From JANMDN01 sp031376285 (GTDB lineage: Bacteria; Actinomycetota; Thermoleophilia; Miltoncostaeales; Miltoncostaeaceae), in assembly GCA_031376285.1 (NCBI GenBank), contig JANMDN010000048.1, positions 56,753-120,752 of the forward strand: 64,000 nucleotides of DNA, in the 5' to 3' direction. Below the pieces are notes generated by a model. That model worked only from the letters and a program-made list of their open reading frames with translations. It had not been told where the DNA came from and searched no databases. Shown here piece by piece: positions 9,120-18,091 of the stretch. The translations under genes were made by a program, and so were the position numbers. Positions within the stretch are counted from its first letter, which is position 1. Each line of letters begins with the position of its first letter.

Positions 9120-9638
9120 CTACTCGTTGTCCCCAGCCCCGTCAGCGCCGCCCTCGACGAGGTCGCCGTCACCAGACTCGCCAACGCCTGCGGCCGACAC
9201 GATCCCGCTCGCTTCTGCGGCGGCCTCGGCCTCGGCCGCCACGAGCCGCGAGGCCGCAGCCTGCTCGAGCGCGACGTTGCGGGCCCTCGCCCGGCTGGAT
9301 GCCTCGGCCTCGAGACGACGGTTCGTCGCGTCGATCTCAGACGGATCGACCGGCCTGAAGTCGACGTGGCGGATCTCCCCACGGACCGGATCGAGCTGCC
9401 ACTCGACGAACACGGCCGGCATTGCCGGGGCGCCGTCAAGGGCGATCTCGACGACTTGGCGTCGGCCGGACCCCTGGCCGAGGAGCATCCAGAGCTCATG
9501 GCTGTCAGTGGCGAATGCCAGCGACGCCTCGCCCTTCTGGTAGATCACTCCCGGAACGAGCCCGGTTGCGCGGAGGCGCCTGTTCGGACCCTGTCCGAAC
9601 TCCGTGCGTGTCTGTGCCTTGATTGTGCCCGCTGCCAT
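9120..9638 (-). CDS. rplY: 50S ribosomal protein bL25 (CTC-type) with Ala-rich tail
   Basis: 172 aa. bL25 binds 5S rRNA. The N-terminal domain (about 1-95) is recognisable: RTEFGQGPNRRLRATGLVPGVIY, then HVDFRPVDPSEI. In typical CTC/TL5 proteins a C-terminal beta domain follows. Here residues ~100-172 are instead an Ala/Glu/Arg-rich helix-prone segment (ARARNVALEQAAASRLVAA) that ends in an acidic Gly-rich tail. The ATG at 9638 is the natural start. It is flanked by prs upstream and pth downstream, as in many Gram-positives, probably within one operon. Confidence 0.92.
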   Translation of the reverse strand: MAAGTIKAQTRTEFGQGPNRRLRATGLVPGVIYQKGEASLAFATDSHELWMLLGQGSGRRQVVEIALDGAPAMPAVFVEWQLDPVRGEIRHVDFRPVDPSEIDATNRRLEAEASSRARARNVALEQAAASRLVAAEAEAAAEASGIVSAAGVGESGDGDLVEGGADGAGDNE

Positions 9639-9710
9639 TGATGCCCTCGTCTTGAACCGTCGAATCGAACGTGGAAGGTTAGCGAACCGGGACGCGCTCG
9701 GCGAGACCGT

Positions 9711-10733
9711 CTAGAAGAGCTGGTTCTCGCCCTCGAAGATCTCGCTGACCGAATCGTCCCAGAATACGTTTCGGATCGTGTCGCCGAGAATCCGACCCAC
9801 GGAGACGACATCGATTTTGTCCGGCGCTCCGGGAGGGAGCGGGATCGTGTCGGTCACGATGACACGCTCGATGACCGAATCGGCGAGCCGTTCATAGGCA
9901 GGCCCCGAAAAGATTCCGTGAGTGGCGGCGGCAAAGACACGGGTCGCCCCGGCCTCCTTGACCTTCTCCGCACCCTTCACGAGCGTCCCGGCGGTGTCGA
10001 TCATGTCGTCGATCAGGATCGCCACCTTGCCTTCGACATCACCGATCAGCGCAAGCACCTCGGCCTCGTTGTGGGCTGGCCGCTGCTTTGCAAGCACGGC
10101 CAGCGTGCCGTCGAGCCGCGACTTGAAGTGATTCGCGAGCTTCACCCGGCCGGCGTCGGGCGAGACGACCACGATCTCGTCGCCACCGAGATCCCCACCG
10201 AAGCGCCGACTCTCGAAATGCGACGCGAGGAGTGGCACCGCGGTCATGTGGTCGACCGGAATATGGAAAAAGCCCTGGATCTGGCCTGCGTGCAGGTCCA
10301 TCGTCAACACTCGGTGGACGCCGACCGCCTGGAGCAGGTCCGCGACCGCCTTCGCGGAGATTGGCTCCCTCGGCGCGGACTTCTTGTCCTGACGCGAGTA
10401 CCCGTACCACGGGATGACCGCCGTAATGCGGTGGGCTGACGCGAGGCGCGCGGCGTCGATCATGAAGATCAGCTCCATGAGGCTGTCGTTCACGCTCATG
10501 TGCTCGCCAGCCGAGGTCATGGCGCTTGCCGTCGACTGCACGAGGAAGACATCCGCGCCACGGATGCTCTCCTCGAATCGGGTGTAGAGCTCACCGTTCG
10601 AGAAGGTCTTCAGCGTGACGTCACCGACCTCGATCTCGAGGCGCTCCGCGATCCTGCGACCAAGCCCTTCCGAGGCCCGGCCGGCGAACAGCATCAGACG
10701 CTTCGCGTCTTCGCGGTCAATCGTCTTACCCAT
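9711..10733 (-). CDS. prs: Ribose-phosphate pyrophosphokinase (PRPP synthetase)
   Basis: A 340-aa class I enzyme that makes PRPP from ribose 5-phosphate and ATP for nucleotide, His and Trp synthesis. Motifs: FSNGELYTRFEESIRGADVF, ATP-site WYGYSRQDKKSAPREPISAK, Mg/PRPP signature TMDLHAGQIQGFF, and the PRPP-binding loop ILIDDMIDTAGTLVKGA. Length is slightly above average because of a short N-terminal extension before RLMLFAGRAS. The gene starts 10 nt after the glmU stop, so the two are probably cotranscribed, as in many Gram-positive bacteria. Confidence 0.97.
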   Translation of the reverse strand: MGKTIDREDAKRLMLFAGRASEGLGRRIAERLEIEVGDVTLKTFSNGELYTRFEESIRGADVFLVQSTASAMTSAGEHMSVNDSLMELIFMIDAARLASAHRITAVIPWYGYSRQDKKSAPREPISAKAVADLLQAVGVHRVLTMDLHAGQIQGFFHIPVDHMTAVPLLASHFESRRFGGDLGGDEIVVVSPDAGRVKLANHFKSRLDGTLAVLAKQRPAHNEAEVLALIGDVEGKVAILIDDMIDTAGTLVKGAEKVKEAGATRVFAAATHGIFSGPAYERLADSVIERVIVTDTIPLPPGAPDKIDVVSVGRILGDTIRNVFWDDSVSEIFEGENQLF

Positions 10734-10743
10734 GCGCGCTCCG

Positions 10744-12144
10744 TCAGCCAGCGGGTTTTCCGGCCGAGGCGTCGTTGGCCGCCGCGCGGGCTTTGGCCTC
10801 CGCCTTCTCGGTAAATCCCTCGATCACACTCTGGCGGGCTCGGGCAATGCCGAGCGCGCCATCAGGGATGTCATGCGTGATGATCGAGCCTGCACCGGTC
10901 ATCGCAAATGACCCTACCCGGACCGGCGCGACGAAGACGCAATCGGAGCCGGTCTTCACGCCGGCACCGATCACGGTGCGGTGCTTACGGAAGCCGTCGT
11001 AGTTGGCCGTGATGTTTCCCGCCCCGATGTTGGCCCCGTCTCCGACCTCGGCATCGCCGACGTAGGACAGGTGCGGGACCTTCGCTCCGCGCCCGAGGGT
11101 CGAATTTTTCGCCTCGACAAATGTTCCGATCTTTGCGCCGTCGTCGAGTCGCACACCGGGTCGCAAGTACGCGAACGGCCCGACCTCGCAGCCCACGCCG
11201 ATCTCGGACTCACGGATGTTCGCGGAGAGGATTCGACTGCCCTCCCCGACCTTGGTGTCGGCGATCACCGCGTCCGGACCGATCTCGCATCCGGTCCCGA
11301 TCGAGGTCGTCCCGCGCAGGTGAGTTCCCGGCCAAAGAATGGTGTCAGGCGCGACCTCGACCTCTGCGTCGAGGTACACCAACGATGGGTCGGGCATCGT
11401 CACCCCCGAGAGCATGAGCGCTCGCCGAAGGCGACCCTGGACGATCGTCTCGCACACGGCGAGGTCGAGGCGGGTGTTTACGCCGAGGATCACTTCCGAG
11501 TCGGGCGAGACCACCGCCCGGAGCGTGCCGCCGAGGTCGGTCACGGCGTCGGTCAGGTAGCGCTCGTTTTGGTCGTTGCCGCTCCCGATCCGCCCAAGCG
11601 CTTGCTCAAGCTCGGCTCGCCGCGTGCAATAGAGGCCGGCGTTCACTTCGGCGATCGCCAGCTCGGCCGGTGTGGCGTCGCGGGCTTCGACGATCCGCTC
11701 AACGGCTCCGGTGGCGCTGCGCACAACGCGTCCGTAGCTCTCCGGAGAATCGAGGATCGCGGTCACCATGCTCCCCGCGCCACCGATTTGGTGATCTGCC
11801 ACGAGCTCGGCGACGAGGTCCGCCGTGATGAGGGGAGTGTCGCCGGAAAGGACGAGGACCGTGTCGCACGACGGATCGAGCGCGTCGAGGCCGACGCTCA
11901 CCGCGTGTCCGGTCCCGAGGCGTTCGTGTTGCACGGCAAGGCGCGCCGAGGGAGGCGCCAAGCGACGCACCGCGTCACCCTCGGGGCCGACAACGATCAC
12001 GACATCGTCGAGTCGCGTCGAGGCGAGAGAGCGCAGGACCCACTCAAGGATCGGTCGCCCCGCGACCGTGTGGAGGACCTTCGGAAGCGCCGAACGCATA
12101 CGTGTGCCGTGACCGGCGGCGAGCACGACGGCTCCGATCCTCAC
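10744..12144 (-). CDS. glmU: Bifunctional GlmU (uridylyltransferase/acetyltransferase)
   Basis: 466 aa. GlmU acetylates glucosamine-1-P and then forms UDP-GlcNAc for peptidoglycan. The N-terminal nucleotidyltransferase has AAGHGTRMRSALPKVLH and LSGDTPLIT. The C-terminal half is a left-handed beta-helix with hexapeptide repeats and the acetyltransferase stretch KNSTLGRGAKVPHLSYVGDA. The GTG at 12144 is chosen: it gives the normal start VRIGAVVLAAG and is preceded by GAGGA with a 4-nt spacer. The frame continues upstream through the tRNA gene, which cannot be coding. This is the first protein gene of the long minus-strand housekeeping run. Confidence 0.97.
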   Translation of the reverse strand: MRIGAVVLAAGHGTRMRSALPKVLHTVAGRPILEWVLRSLASTRLDDVVIVVGPEGDAVRRLAPPSARLAVQHERLGTGHAVSVGLDALDPSCDTVLVLSGDTPLITADLVAELVADHQIGGAGSMVTAILDSPESYGRVVRSATGAVERIVEARDATPAELAIAEVNAGLYCTRRAELEQALGRIGSGNDQNERYLTDAVTDLGGTLRAVVSPDSEVILGVNTRLDLAVCETIVQGRLRRALMLSGVTMPDPSLVYLDAEVEVAPDTILWPGTHLRGTTSIGTGCEIGPDAVIADTKVGEGSRILSANIRESEIGVGCEVGPFAYLRPGVRLDDGAKIGTFVEAKNSTLGRGAKVPHLSYVGDAEVGDGANIGAGNITANYDGFRKHRTVIGAGVKTGSDCVFVAPVRVGSFAMTGAGSIITHDIPDGALGIARARQSVIEGFTEKAEAKARAAANDASAGKPAG

Positions 12145-12189
12145 AGTGTCCTCACCCGGTCGCCCCCTCGAATCCCGCATCGTGCTGAC

Positions 12190-12263
12190 TGGTTGGGGCG
12201 GGAGGATTCGAACCCCCGATCGCGGGACCAAAACCCGCTGCCTTACCGCTTGGCTACGCCCCA
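12190..12263 (-). tRNA. tRNA-Gln (anticodon TTG)
   Basis: A cloverleaf can be drawn on the minus strand. The acceptor arm TGGGGCG pairs with CGCCCCA. The D-arm includes the conserved A-G-C...GG. The anticodon stem GCGGG/CCCGC encloses loop TTTTGGT (anticodon TTG, reading CAA). The T-arm has GGTTCGAATC. The discriminator is A and the 3' CCA is encoded (12190-12192); without it the gene spans 12193-12263. It lies just upstream of glmU on the same strand. Confidence 0.95.
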
Positions 12264-12407
12264 TCTGACCCGTGGCGAGTATACCGAGGCCCCCGCAGCC
12301 GACCCCGGATGGCTGGTCGTCAAGACCTCGCTCGTCGGGCGCTCAGGGAATCGGCCGGCCGCGCCGATGAACACATACGAGGCCCGGATGTCGAATGGGA
12401 GGGGTGC

Positions 12408-14261
12408 ATGGACGCACCGAAGAAGTTCCGCAGCGTCGTGGTGGCAATCTGCTCGCTTGCGACCCTGAACATATGGATCGCAAGCGCCGCCGCCCATTCC
12501 GGCCACCTGCACCTCGGGGCCTTCGCGGACGCGAGCACACCGCCCGGCGACACCGGTGGGGCGGCCACAATTCACGGAGACGGTCGAGCGGGCCCTGTGA
12601 CAGACCCCGTCGCCGATCCGGAGGCCCTCAGCCGTTACCTCGCAAGCGACCGGAGCGCGACGCCGGGGGGCACTCCCGGGCGGCTTGCCACGGGAACGCG
12701 TTCTGTCACCGTCAAGCTGATCCCGGTTCGATTCCAGGGGGATCCCCGGCTGCCACTCGATCCGACCACGGCGATGGGACGCCTCATCACCGACTCGAAC
12801 TCGGTGCGCAACTACTACCTGGAACAGTCAAACGGCCGGGTCTCGATCAGCGCCCAGTTGATCCCCACCGTCACGATTCCGTTCGGCGACCCCGACTGCA
12901 ATGTCGACGAGTGGACGGCGTCGGCCGACGCCGCGGCCGCGGTCGGGACGCTCCCTCCGGGCACCGTGAAGGTCTACTACTGGCCCGAGGTCACGCAGTG
13001 CCCATGGCTCGGCTTGGCCGAGCTCGACGGGACGCACGCATGGATCAACGACGAGTTCGAGCGGACGACCGTCACCCACGAGATCGGCCACCTCCTCGGC
13101 GCCGGTCACGCGCGGTCGCGGAGCTGCTTTTCGGGAGCGACCCCCACCACGCTCTCGACAACATGCACCCAGAACGAATACGGCGACCCGTTCAATGTGA
13201 TGGGTGGTGGCCCCACAGGGAGCCTCAACCATATGAGCGCGTCGCACAAGCTGGACATCGGCGCGTTTGACGTCGAGGACTTTCAGGAAGCGACGGCAAC
13301 CGGCCGTTTCACGATCGCCCCGCTCGAAGCCGCTCCGAGCGCCACCCCCCGCTCCCTGGTCATCGCGCGCACGCCGAACGACGCATTCTTCATCGAATCG
13401 CGCCGCGCCCTCTCCACACAGTTCGACGCCTTCGGACCGTCGGACCCGGTCACCAACGGCGTGCTCGTGCACCTCGTAAGCAACGGCGACGTCTTTACGG
13501 ACCTCCTTGATCTGCACCCCGACACACCGACGCTGTCCGATGCGCCGCTCCTCGTGGGTGAGGCCTTCAGCGACCCCTCCTCGGGCGTATCCATCCAGCT
13601 CGTCTCAGTCTCGGACGCCGGTGCGGTGCTCGACGTCAGCATCGTGGACTCCCTCGCGCCAACCGCTCCGACCCCGTTGAGCGGCTACAGCTTCTCGACC
13701 AAGGACATCCGACTGATCTGGAACGCCTCGACGGACAACCGCAGCACGCCGAGGTACCAGATCGAGCGCGACGGAGTGATCGTCGCGACCACCACACAGC
13801 CGTTCTTTTTCGACGGCGGTCTCGAGGCGGCCTCCACCCACCGCTACCGGGTCCTCGCCGTTGACGGGGCCGGCAACCTGAGCCTGCCTTCGAACACGGT
13901 TGACGTCTCCACACAAGCCGCCTCCGTGCCACTCGTGACCGCTCCGCCGCCAGCGACCGATCCATCCCAGATTCCAACGAGGGACGGTAAGGGCTCGCTC
14001 GTGGGAACCCGCGTGACGCTCGGACTCAGGGCGATCAAGCGCCCTCACGGCCGGTACACGGTTCGGGCAGCCGCTCGTGCAAGCGACGACTGCCGCTACC
14101 GGTTTGCCAGCCGGCCCTGGCGTCCATGCGACTTCGGAAAGAGCGGGCGTTTCACGTTCGCCGTCGTCGCGTCGCGCCGCCGCCCGGTGACCGTCTCTGT
14201 CGAAGCCGCGAGTCTCTCCGGCACGCGCGTCGTTCGAACCCTCAGGGTGGGTCGCAAGTAG
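12408..14261 (+). CDS. Secreted zinc metalloprotease (gametolysin/M11-like) with fibronectin III domain
   Basis: 617 aa. An N-terminal signal peptide (MDAPKKFRS, hydrophobic core, ASAAAHS cleavage region) directs export. The catalytic domain (~residues 65-290) has the extended zinc site HEIGHLLGAGH, and a Met-turn candidate NVMGGG follows about 35 residues later, the metzincin layout. LIPVRFQGDP resembles M11/gametolysin-like bacterial proteases. A fibronectin type III-like segment (about 415-505; RLIWNASTDNRS, YRVLAVDGAGN) and a basic C-terminal domain follow. The ATG at 12408 is preceded by GGGAGGGG. It stands alone after the divergent tRNA/glmU unit. The substrate cannot be predicted. Confidence 0.85.
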   Translation: MDAPKKFRSVVVAICSLATLNIWIASAAAHSGHLHLGAFADASTPPGDTGGAATIHGDGRAGPVTDPVADPEALSRYLASDRSATPGGTPGRLATGTRSVTVKLIPVRFQGDPRLPLDPTTAMGRLITDSNSVRNYYLEQSNGRVSISAQLIPTVTIPFGDPDCNVDEWTASADAAAAVGTLPPGTVKVYYWPEVTQCPWLGLAELDGTHAWINDEFERTTVTHEIGHLLGAGHARSRSCFSGATPTTLSTTCTQNEYGDPFNVMGGGPTGSLNHMSASHKLDIGAFDVEDFQEATATGRFTIAPLEAAPSATPRSLVIARTPNDAFFIESRRALSTQFDAFGPSDPVTNGVLVHLVSNGDVFTDLLDLHPDTPTLSDAPLLVGEAFSDPSSGVSIQLVSVSDAGAVLDVSIVDSLAPTAPTPLSGYSFSTKDIRLIWNASTDNRSTPRYQIERDGVIVATTTQPFFFDGGLEAASTHRYRVLAVDGAGNLSLPSNTVDVSTQAASVPLVTAPPPATDPSQIPTRDGKGSLVGTRVTLGLRAIKRPHGRYTVRAAARASDDCRYRFASRPWRPCDFGKSGRFTFAVVASRRRPVTVSVEAASLSGTRVVRTLRVGRK

Positions 14262-14327
14262 TTCGTCGGGCGTCGCGGGACGCCGAACGGCAATCGCACG
14301 GCGGCGCCTCTTCTATCCTTTCGTGCG

Positions 14328-15158
14328 GTGCGTCGCATCCTGGTCATCGGTGGCTCTGGCTATCTCGGAGGGGAGATACTGCGTCAAGCGCGTCGCGTTG
14401 GACGGAAGGCGCGCGGCACCGCCCACGAGCACCCGAGCGCTGGCCTCGTGCCACTCGATCTGCGAGATGATCGGGCCGTCGGCTCGCTGTTTGACGCCGA
14501 GCGCCCCGATGTCGTCATCAACGCGGCCTACCTCCAAACCGGCGTCGATGTTGGCGCGGTGACGCGCGACGGCGCGCAGCGCGTCGCCCACAACGCCGCT
14601 CGAGTCGGCGCACGGCTGATCCATATCTCGACCGACGCGCTCTTCGACGGCGACGGGGCGGGTCGTTACGTGGAGTCGGATGCCCCGTCTCCGATCACGG
14701 AGTATGGAACCGCGAAGGCCGAGGCCGAACGGGCGGTCGCTCACGCGAACCCGGGGGCGCTGATCGTACGAACCTCGCTCATCTACGGCGGCGAGGCACC
14801 GGGCCCGCAGGAGCGGCTTGTCAGCGACGCGCTCGAGGCCCCCGAGCGCGTGGCGTTCTTCAGCGACGAGGTTCGCTCACCCATCACACTCGGCGATTTG
14901 GCCCAGGCGCTCCTTGAGCTGGCCGACCTCGACCACGCCGGGGTGCTGAACGTGGCGGGCCGCGACGACTGTGACCGATTCGAGTTCGCCCGACAAATCG
15001 CGATCGGTCTCGGCCATGACCCTCGTCACCTGCGCTCGGCCGTGAGCGCGGAACTCGGCCTTCGCCGGCCGCGAAACTGTTCGCTCGACTCGTCGTTTGC
15101 TCGATCGCTTCTCACCTCGCCGCTTCGGGGCGTGCGGGAGGTTCTCCGGAGCGCGTGA
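14328..15158 (+). CDS. RmlD-like NAD(P)-dependent sugar reductase (extended SDR)
   Basis: 276 aa, similar in layout to dTDP-4-dehydrorhamnose reductase. A Rossmann glycine motif ILVIGGSGYLGGEI lies at the N-terminus, LDLRDD and DVVINAAYLQT follow, and the SDR catalytic set is visible as HISTDALFDG and ITEYGTAKAEAE (Tyr-x3-Lys). The late motifs FFSDEVRSPITLGDLA and GVLNVAGRD fit the RmlD branch. No other rhamnose genes are nearby, so the true substrate is unknown. Translation starts at a GTG 8 nt after a TATCCT hexamer (14314-14319) with no Shine-Dalgarno, suggesting a leaderless transcript. Confidence 0.82.
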   Translation: MRRILVIGGSGYLGGEILRQARRVGRKARGTAHEHPSAGLVPLDLRDDRAVGSLFDAERPDVVINAAYLQTGVDVGAVTRDGAQRVAHNAARVGARLIHISTDALFDGDGAGRYVESDAPSPITEYGTAKAEAERAVAHANPGALIVRTSLIYGGEAPGPQERLVSDALEAPERVAFFSDEVRSPITLGDLAQALLELADLDHAGVLNVAGRDDCDRFEFARQIAIGLGHDPRHLRSAVSAELGLRRPRNCSLDSSFARSLLTSPLRGVREVLRSA

Positions 15159-15188
15159 CCAATCGGGCTTTGACGACGTATTCGAGCC

Positions 15189-16253
15189 ATGACGACCACG
15201 ACGCAGACTCCACGCCCCTTCCCCACACGGGTCCGCCCGCGCCTGCGCGCGAGGCACGCCGTGGCGCTTGCGGCAGTCGCCGTCGTTGCCGCGGCGGCAT
15301 TCGTCCCCGACGACGCGACGAGGTTGACGCCGACCGCACAGTTGCAGGCCGCTGGGTCCGAGAGCGGCCTCCTTCGCGAACGGCTCTCCGACACGGCTGC
15401 GGGCTCCCGGACCCTCGGCGCCGCCAAAGCCGCCACCCCGACCCTCGGACGAATTGGGGGCGACGTTCCAATCACCCTTGGCCGGGCTGAGCAGGTCGCC
15501 TCGGCGACACTCGTCCTCGTGGACGGGCGGTCCGGTATCGAGCGCGCCATCGACCGGGCTCGGAACGATCTCGGCAAGCTCGGTGGGCACACCGTGAGCT
15601 TCAACGAAACCGAGGGAACGCCGACGGCCGATGACCCGTGCCCGCTCCCGATCGATGCCTACGCGGGCGGAGCAATGCGCTCGGTCCGCTTCCCATGCCC
15701 CGCCGCGGGTGAGCACAGCGACGCTGCTCAGCTCGTGATGGCCGTCCCGGTGCCCAAGGTCGAGACGCTCCTGCGCTCGATGGGAGGCTACGGCGAGATC
15801 CTCGGACGCTCCACCCAGATCACCGATGCCCAAGCGTCGATCGACCAAACCACCGCCCGGATCGCCCTGCTTGACCGGCAGATCGCCCGCCTTCAGGCCT
15901 TCATCGCGTCGACAACGGGGGACTCGTCGGCCCTACGCCGGCAGCTCGCCGCCAAGGTTGCGACGCGGAGTGGCCTCGAGTCGTCGCGGCTCGACGTTCG
16001 GGCGGAAGTCCGCTTTGCTCAGGTCGCGATGAACGTCACGACCGTCCGACCAACCGGCTCGGCCACACACCACAACGGCTTTGTCCGAGCCGTCGAGTCC
16101 GGTTGGCACCGGCTCCTGCGACTCGGACAACGCAGTGTTTCCGTGCTCGTCGTGGCCCTACCGATCCTCGCGGTCCTCGCGATTGTCGGCTGGCCGCTTG
16201 CGGGTCGGCTCAGGCGCCGAGCCGCTCCCGAAGTGCCCCAAGCTCCTCATTGA
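15189..16253 (+). CDS. DUF4349 domain membrane protein
   Basis: 354 aa. A basic N-terminus (TRVRPRLRARH) leads into a hydrophobic segment (VALAAVAVVAAAAFV, about 25-40). The exposed middle carries DUF4349 features: VASATLVLVDGRSGIERAIDRA, VPVPKVETLLRSMGGYGEILGRS and a coiled coil SIDQTTARIALLDRQIARLQ. A C-terminal transmembrane helix (VLVVALPILAVLAIVGWPLAG) and a short basic tail follow. DUF4349 proteins are anchored envelope proteins without known activity. The 3' end overlaps the convergent pckG by 44 nt. Confidence 0.85.
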   Translation: MTTTTQTPRPFPTRVRPRLRARHAVALAAVAVVAAAAFVPDDATRLTPTAQLQAAGSESGLLRERLSDTAAGSRTLGAAKAATPTLGRIGGDVPITLGRAEQVASATLVLVDGRSGIERAIDRARNDLGKLGGHTVSFNETEGTPTADDPCPLPIDAYAGGAMRSVRFPCPAAGEHSDAAQLVMAVPVPKVETLLRSMGGYGEILGRSTQITDAQASIDQTTARIALLDRQIARLQAFIASTTGDSSALRRQLAAKVATRSGLESSRLDVRAEVRFAQVAMNVTTVRPTGSATHHNGFVRAVESGWHRLLRLGQRSVSVLVVALPILAVLAIVGWPLAGRLRRRAAPEVPQAPH

Positions 16254-18009
16254 GCTCGCCCGGGAGGTGGCTGCCAAACCGCGCGAAGTGCTCCTCGACG
16301 AGGGGCACTTCCGCCTTCCATGCCTCGACGTCGACCGCGAGCAGCTCCGCCATCGCGGCGTCGTCGAGGCCGAGGCCTGTCGAGTCGATCTCGCCGGCGG
16401 GCGGGATCGCTCCGATCGGCGTCTCGTTGGCGGCGGCACCGTCCGGGTCGCAACGATCGAACACCCAGGCAAGGACGCGACTGTTCTCACCGTATCCCGG
16501 CCAGAGGAACTTGCCGTTTGCGTCCTTGCGGAACCAGTTGACGTGGAAGATCTTCGGCAGCTTGTCCGGGTCCCCGGTTGCTCCGATGCGGACCCAGTGG
16601 GCGAAGTAGTCGCCCATGTTGTAGCCGCAGAAGGGGAGCATCGCGAAGGGGTCGCGGCGCAGAGCCCCGACCGCGCCGGCCGCGGCGGCAGTCGTCTCCG
16701 AGGCCATCGTCGCCCCGAGGAAGACGCCGTGGTTCCACGATCGAGCCTCGACGACAAGCGGCATCACGCTCGCCCGACGCCCTCCGAAGAGGATCGCCGA
16801 GATCGGCACGCCGGCAGGGTCCTGCCATTCGGGTGCGATCGACGGGCACTGGCTCGCAGGGACCGTGAACCGGGCGTTCGGGTGCGATGACGGCGTCTGC
16901 GACTCAGGCGTCCATGCGTTCCCGCGCCAATCGGTGAGATTGGGCGGCGGGGTCTTGGTCATCTGCTCCCACCAGATGTCGCCCTCAGGCGTGAGGGCGG
17001 TGTTCGTGAACACGGTGCCGGAGGCGATCGTCGCCATCGCGTTCGGGTTCGTCTCGACGCTCGTACCCGGGGCCACTCCAAAGAAGCCGGCCTCGGGGTT
17101 AATGGCGTAGAGCCGCCCGTCATCGCCGAAGCGCATCCAGGCGATGTCGTCGCCGACGGTCTCGACGGTCCAACCCGGAAGGGTCGGCACGAGCATCGCG
17201 AGGTTGGTTTTGCCGCACGCCGACGGGAACGCCGCGGCGACGAAGCGAGTGACACCGGCAGGCGATGTCAGCTTCAAAATGAGCATGTGCTCGGCGAGCC
17301 ATCCGTCGTCGCGAGCCATGACGCTCGCGATCCGGAGCGCAAAACACTTCTTGCCGAGGAGCGCGTTCCCGCCGTAGCCAGAGCCGTAGCTCCAAATCTC
17401 GCGGGTCTCCGGGAAATGGACGATGTACTTGTCCTCGGCGTTGCACGGCCACGGCACGTCGGCCTCGCCCGCCGCGAGTGGGGCGCCGACCGAATGCACG
17501 CACGGAACGAAGTCACCGTCTGCGCCAACCACGTCGAGCGCGCCCTGGCCCATGCGGGTCATCATGCGCATCGAGACCGCCACGTAGGCCGAATCGGTGA
17601 GCTGCACACCGACGTGTGAGAGCGGTGAGCCGAGCGGCCCCATCGAGAATGGGACGACGTACATCGTGCGGCCGGCCATCGCGCCGCGGTACCTGGCGGT
17701 CAGCTCCTCGCGCATCTGGGCCGGATCGCGCCAGTGGTTGGTCGGACCGGCGTCGGCCTCGTTCTCCGAACAGATGAAGGTGCGATCCTCGACGCGAGCG
17801 ACATCGCCCGGGTCCGAGCGCGCCCAGAAGCTGCCAGGGCGTTTTGCCTCGCTGAGCTTCGTGAAGGTCCCCGAGGCGACGAGGGTCTCGCAGAGACGCT
17901 CGTTCTCCTCTGCGGTGCCGTCGCACCAGACGACGCCGGTCGGGGTCAGGACCTGGCGCCAATGCTCAACCCAATCGAGCAGCCTCTGGTTCGTTGTGGT
18001 CCCCGGCAA
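16210..18009 (-). CDS. pckG: Phosphoenolpyruvate carboxykinase (GTP)
   Basis: 599 aa, converting oxaloacetate and GTP to phosphoenolpyruvate, CO2 and GDP in gluconeogenesis. The GTP-class signature is the kinase loop FPSACGKTNLAM, with GDDIAWMRFG (kinase-2 region), EIWSYGSGYGGNALLGKKC and the metal/substrate stretch YVVPFSMGPLGSPLSH. The TTG at 18009 is chosen because GAGGAGGAG lies a few bases upstream and the family-conserved region begins soon after (TNQRLLDWVEHW); the long frame from 18135 has no support. The stop lies within the 3' end of the convergent DUF4349 gene. Monocistronic as far as can be seen. Confidence 0.97.
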   Translation of the reverse strand: MPGTTTNQRLLDWVEHWRQVLTPTGVVWCDGTAEENERLCETLVASGTFTKLSEAKRPGSFWARSDPGDVARVEDRTFICSENEADAGPTNHWRDPAQMREELTARYRGAMAGRTMYVVPFSMGPLGSPLSHVGVQLTDSAYVAVSMRMMTRMGQGALDVVGADGDFVPCVHSVGAPLAAGEADVPWPCNAEDKYIVHFPETREIWSYGSGYGGNALLGKKCFALRIASVMARDDGWLAEHMLILKLTSPAGVTRFVAAAFPSACGKTNLAMLVPTLPGWTVETVGDDIAWMRFGDDGRLYAINPEAGFFGVAPGTSVETNPNAMATIASGTVFTNTALTPEGDIWWEQMTKTPPPNLTDWRGNAWTPESQTPSSHPNARFTVPASQCPSIAPEWQDPAGVPISAILFGGRRASVMPLVVEARSWNHGVFLGATMASETTAAAAGAVGALRRDPFAMLPFCGYNMGDYFAHWVRIGATGDPDKLPKIFHVNWFRKDANGKFLWPGYGENSRVLAWVFDRCDPDGAAANETPIGAIPPAGEIDSTGLGLDDAAMAELLAVDVEAWKAEVPLVEEHFARFGSHLPGELNEELGALRERLGA

Positions 18010-18091
18010 CCGTCTCCTCCTCGTTACGTCAACGTCGTGAGGCCTAAACCATACGTTTATCCCGTTCCCGCGCCCAGCGGGCCGGGTGTCC

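Noticed and set aside
12145..12264. An N-terminal extension of GlmU
   Set aside because: It would translate the tRNA-Gln gene. A GTG with a good Shine-Dalgarno gives the normal N-terminus.
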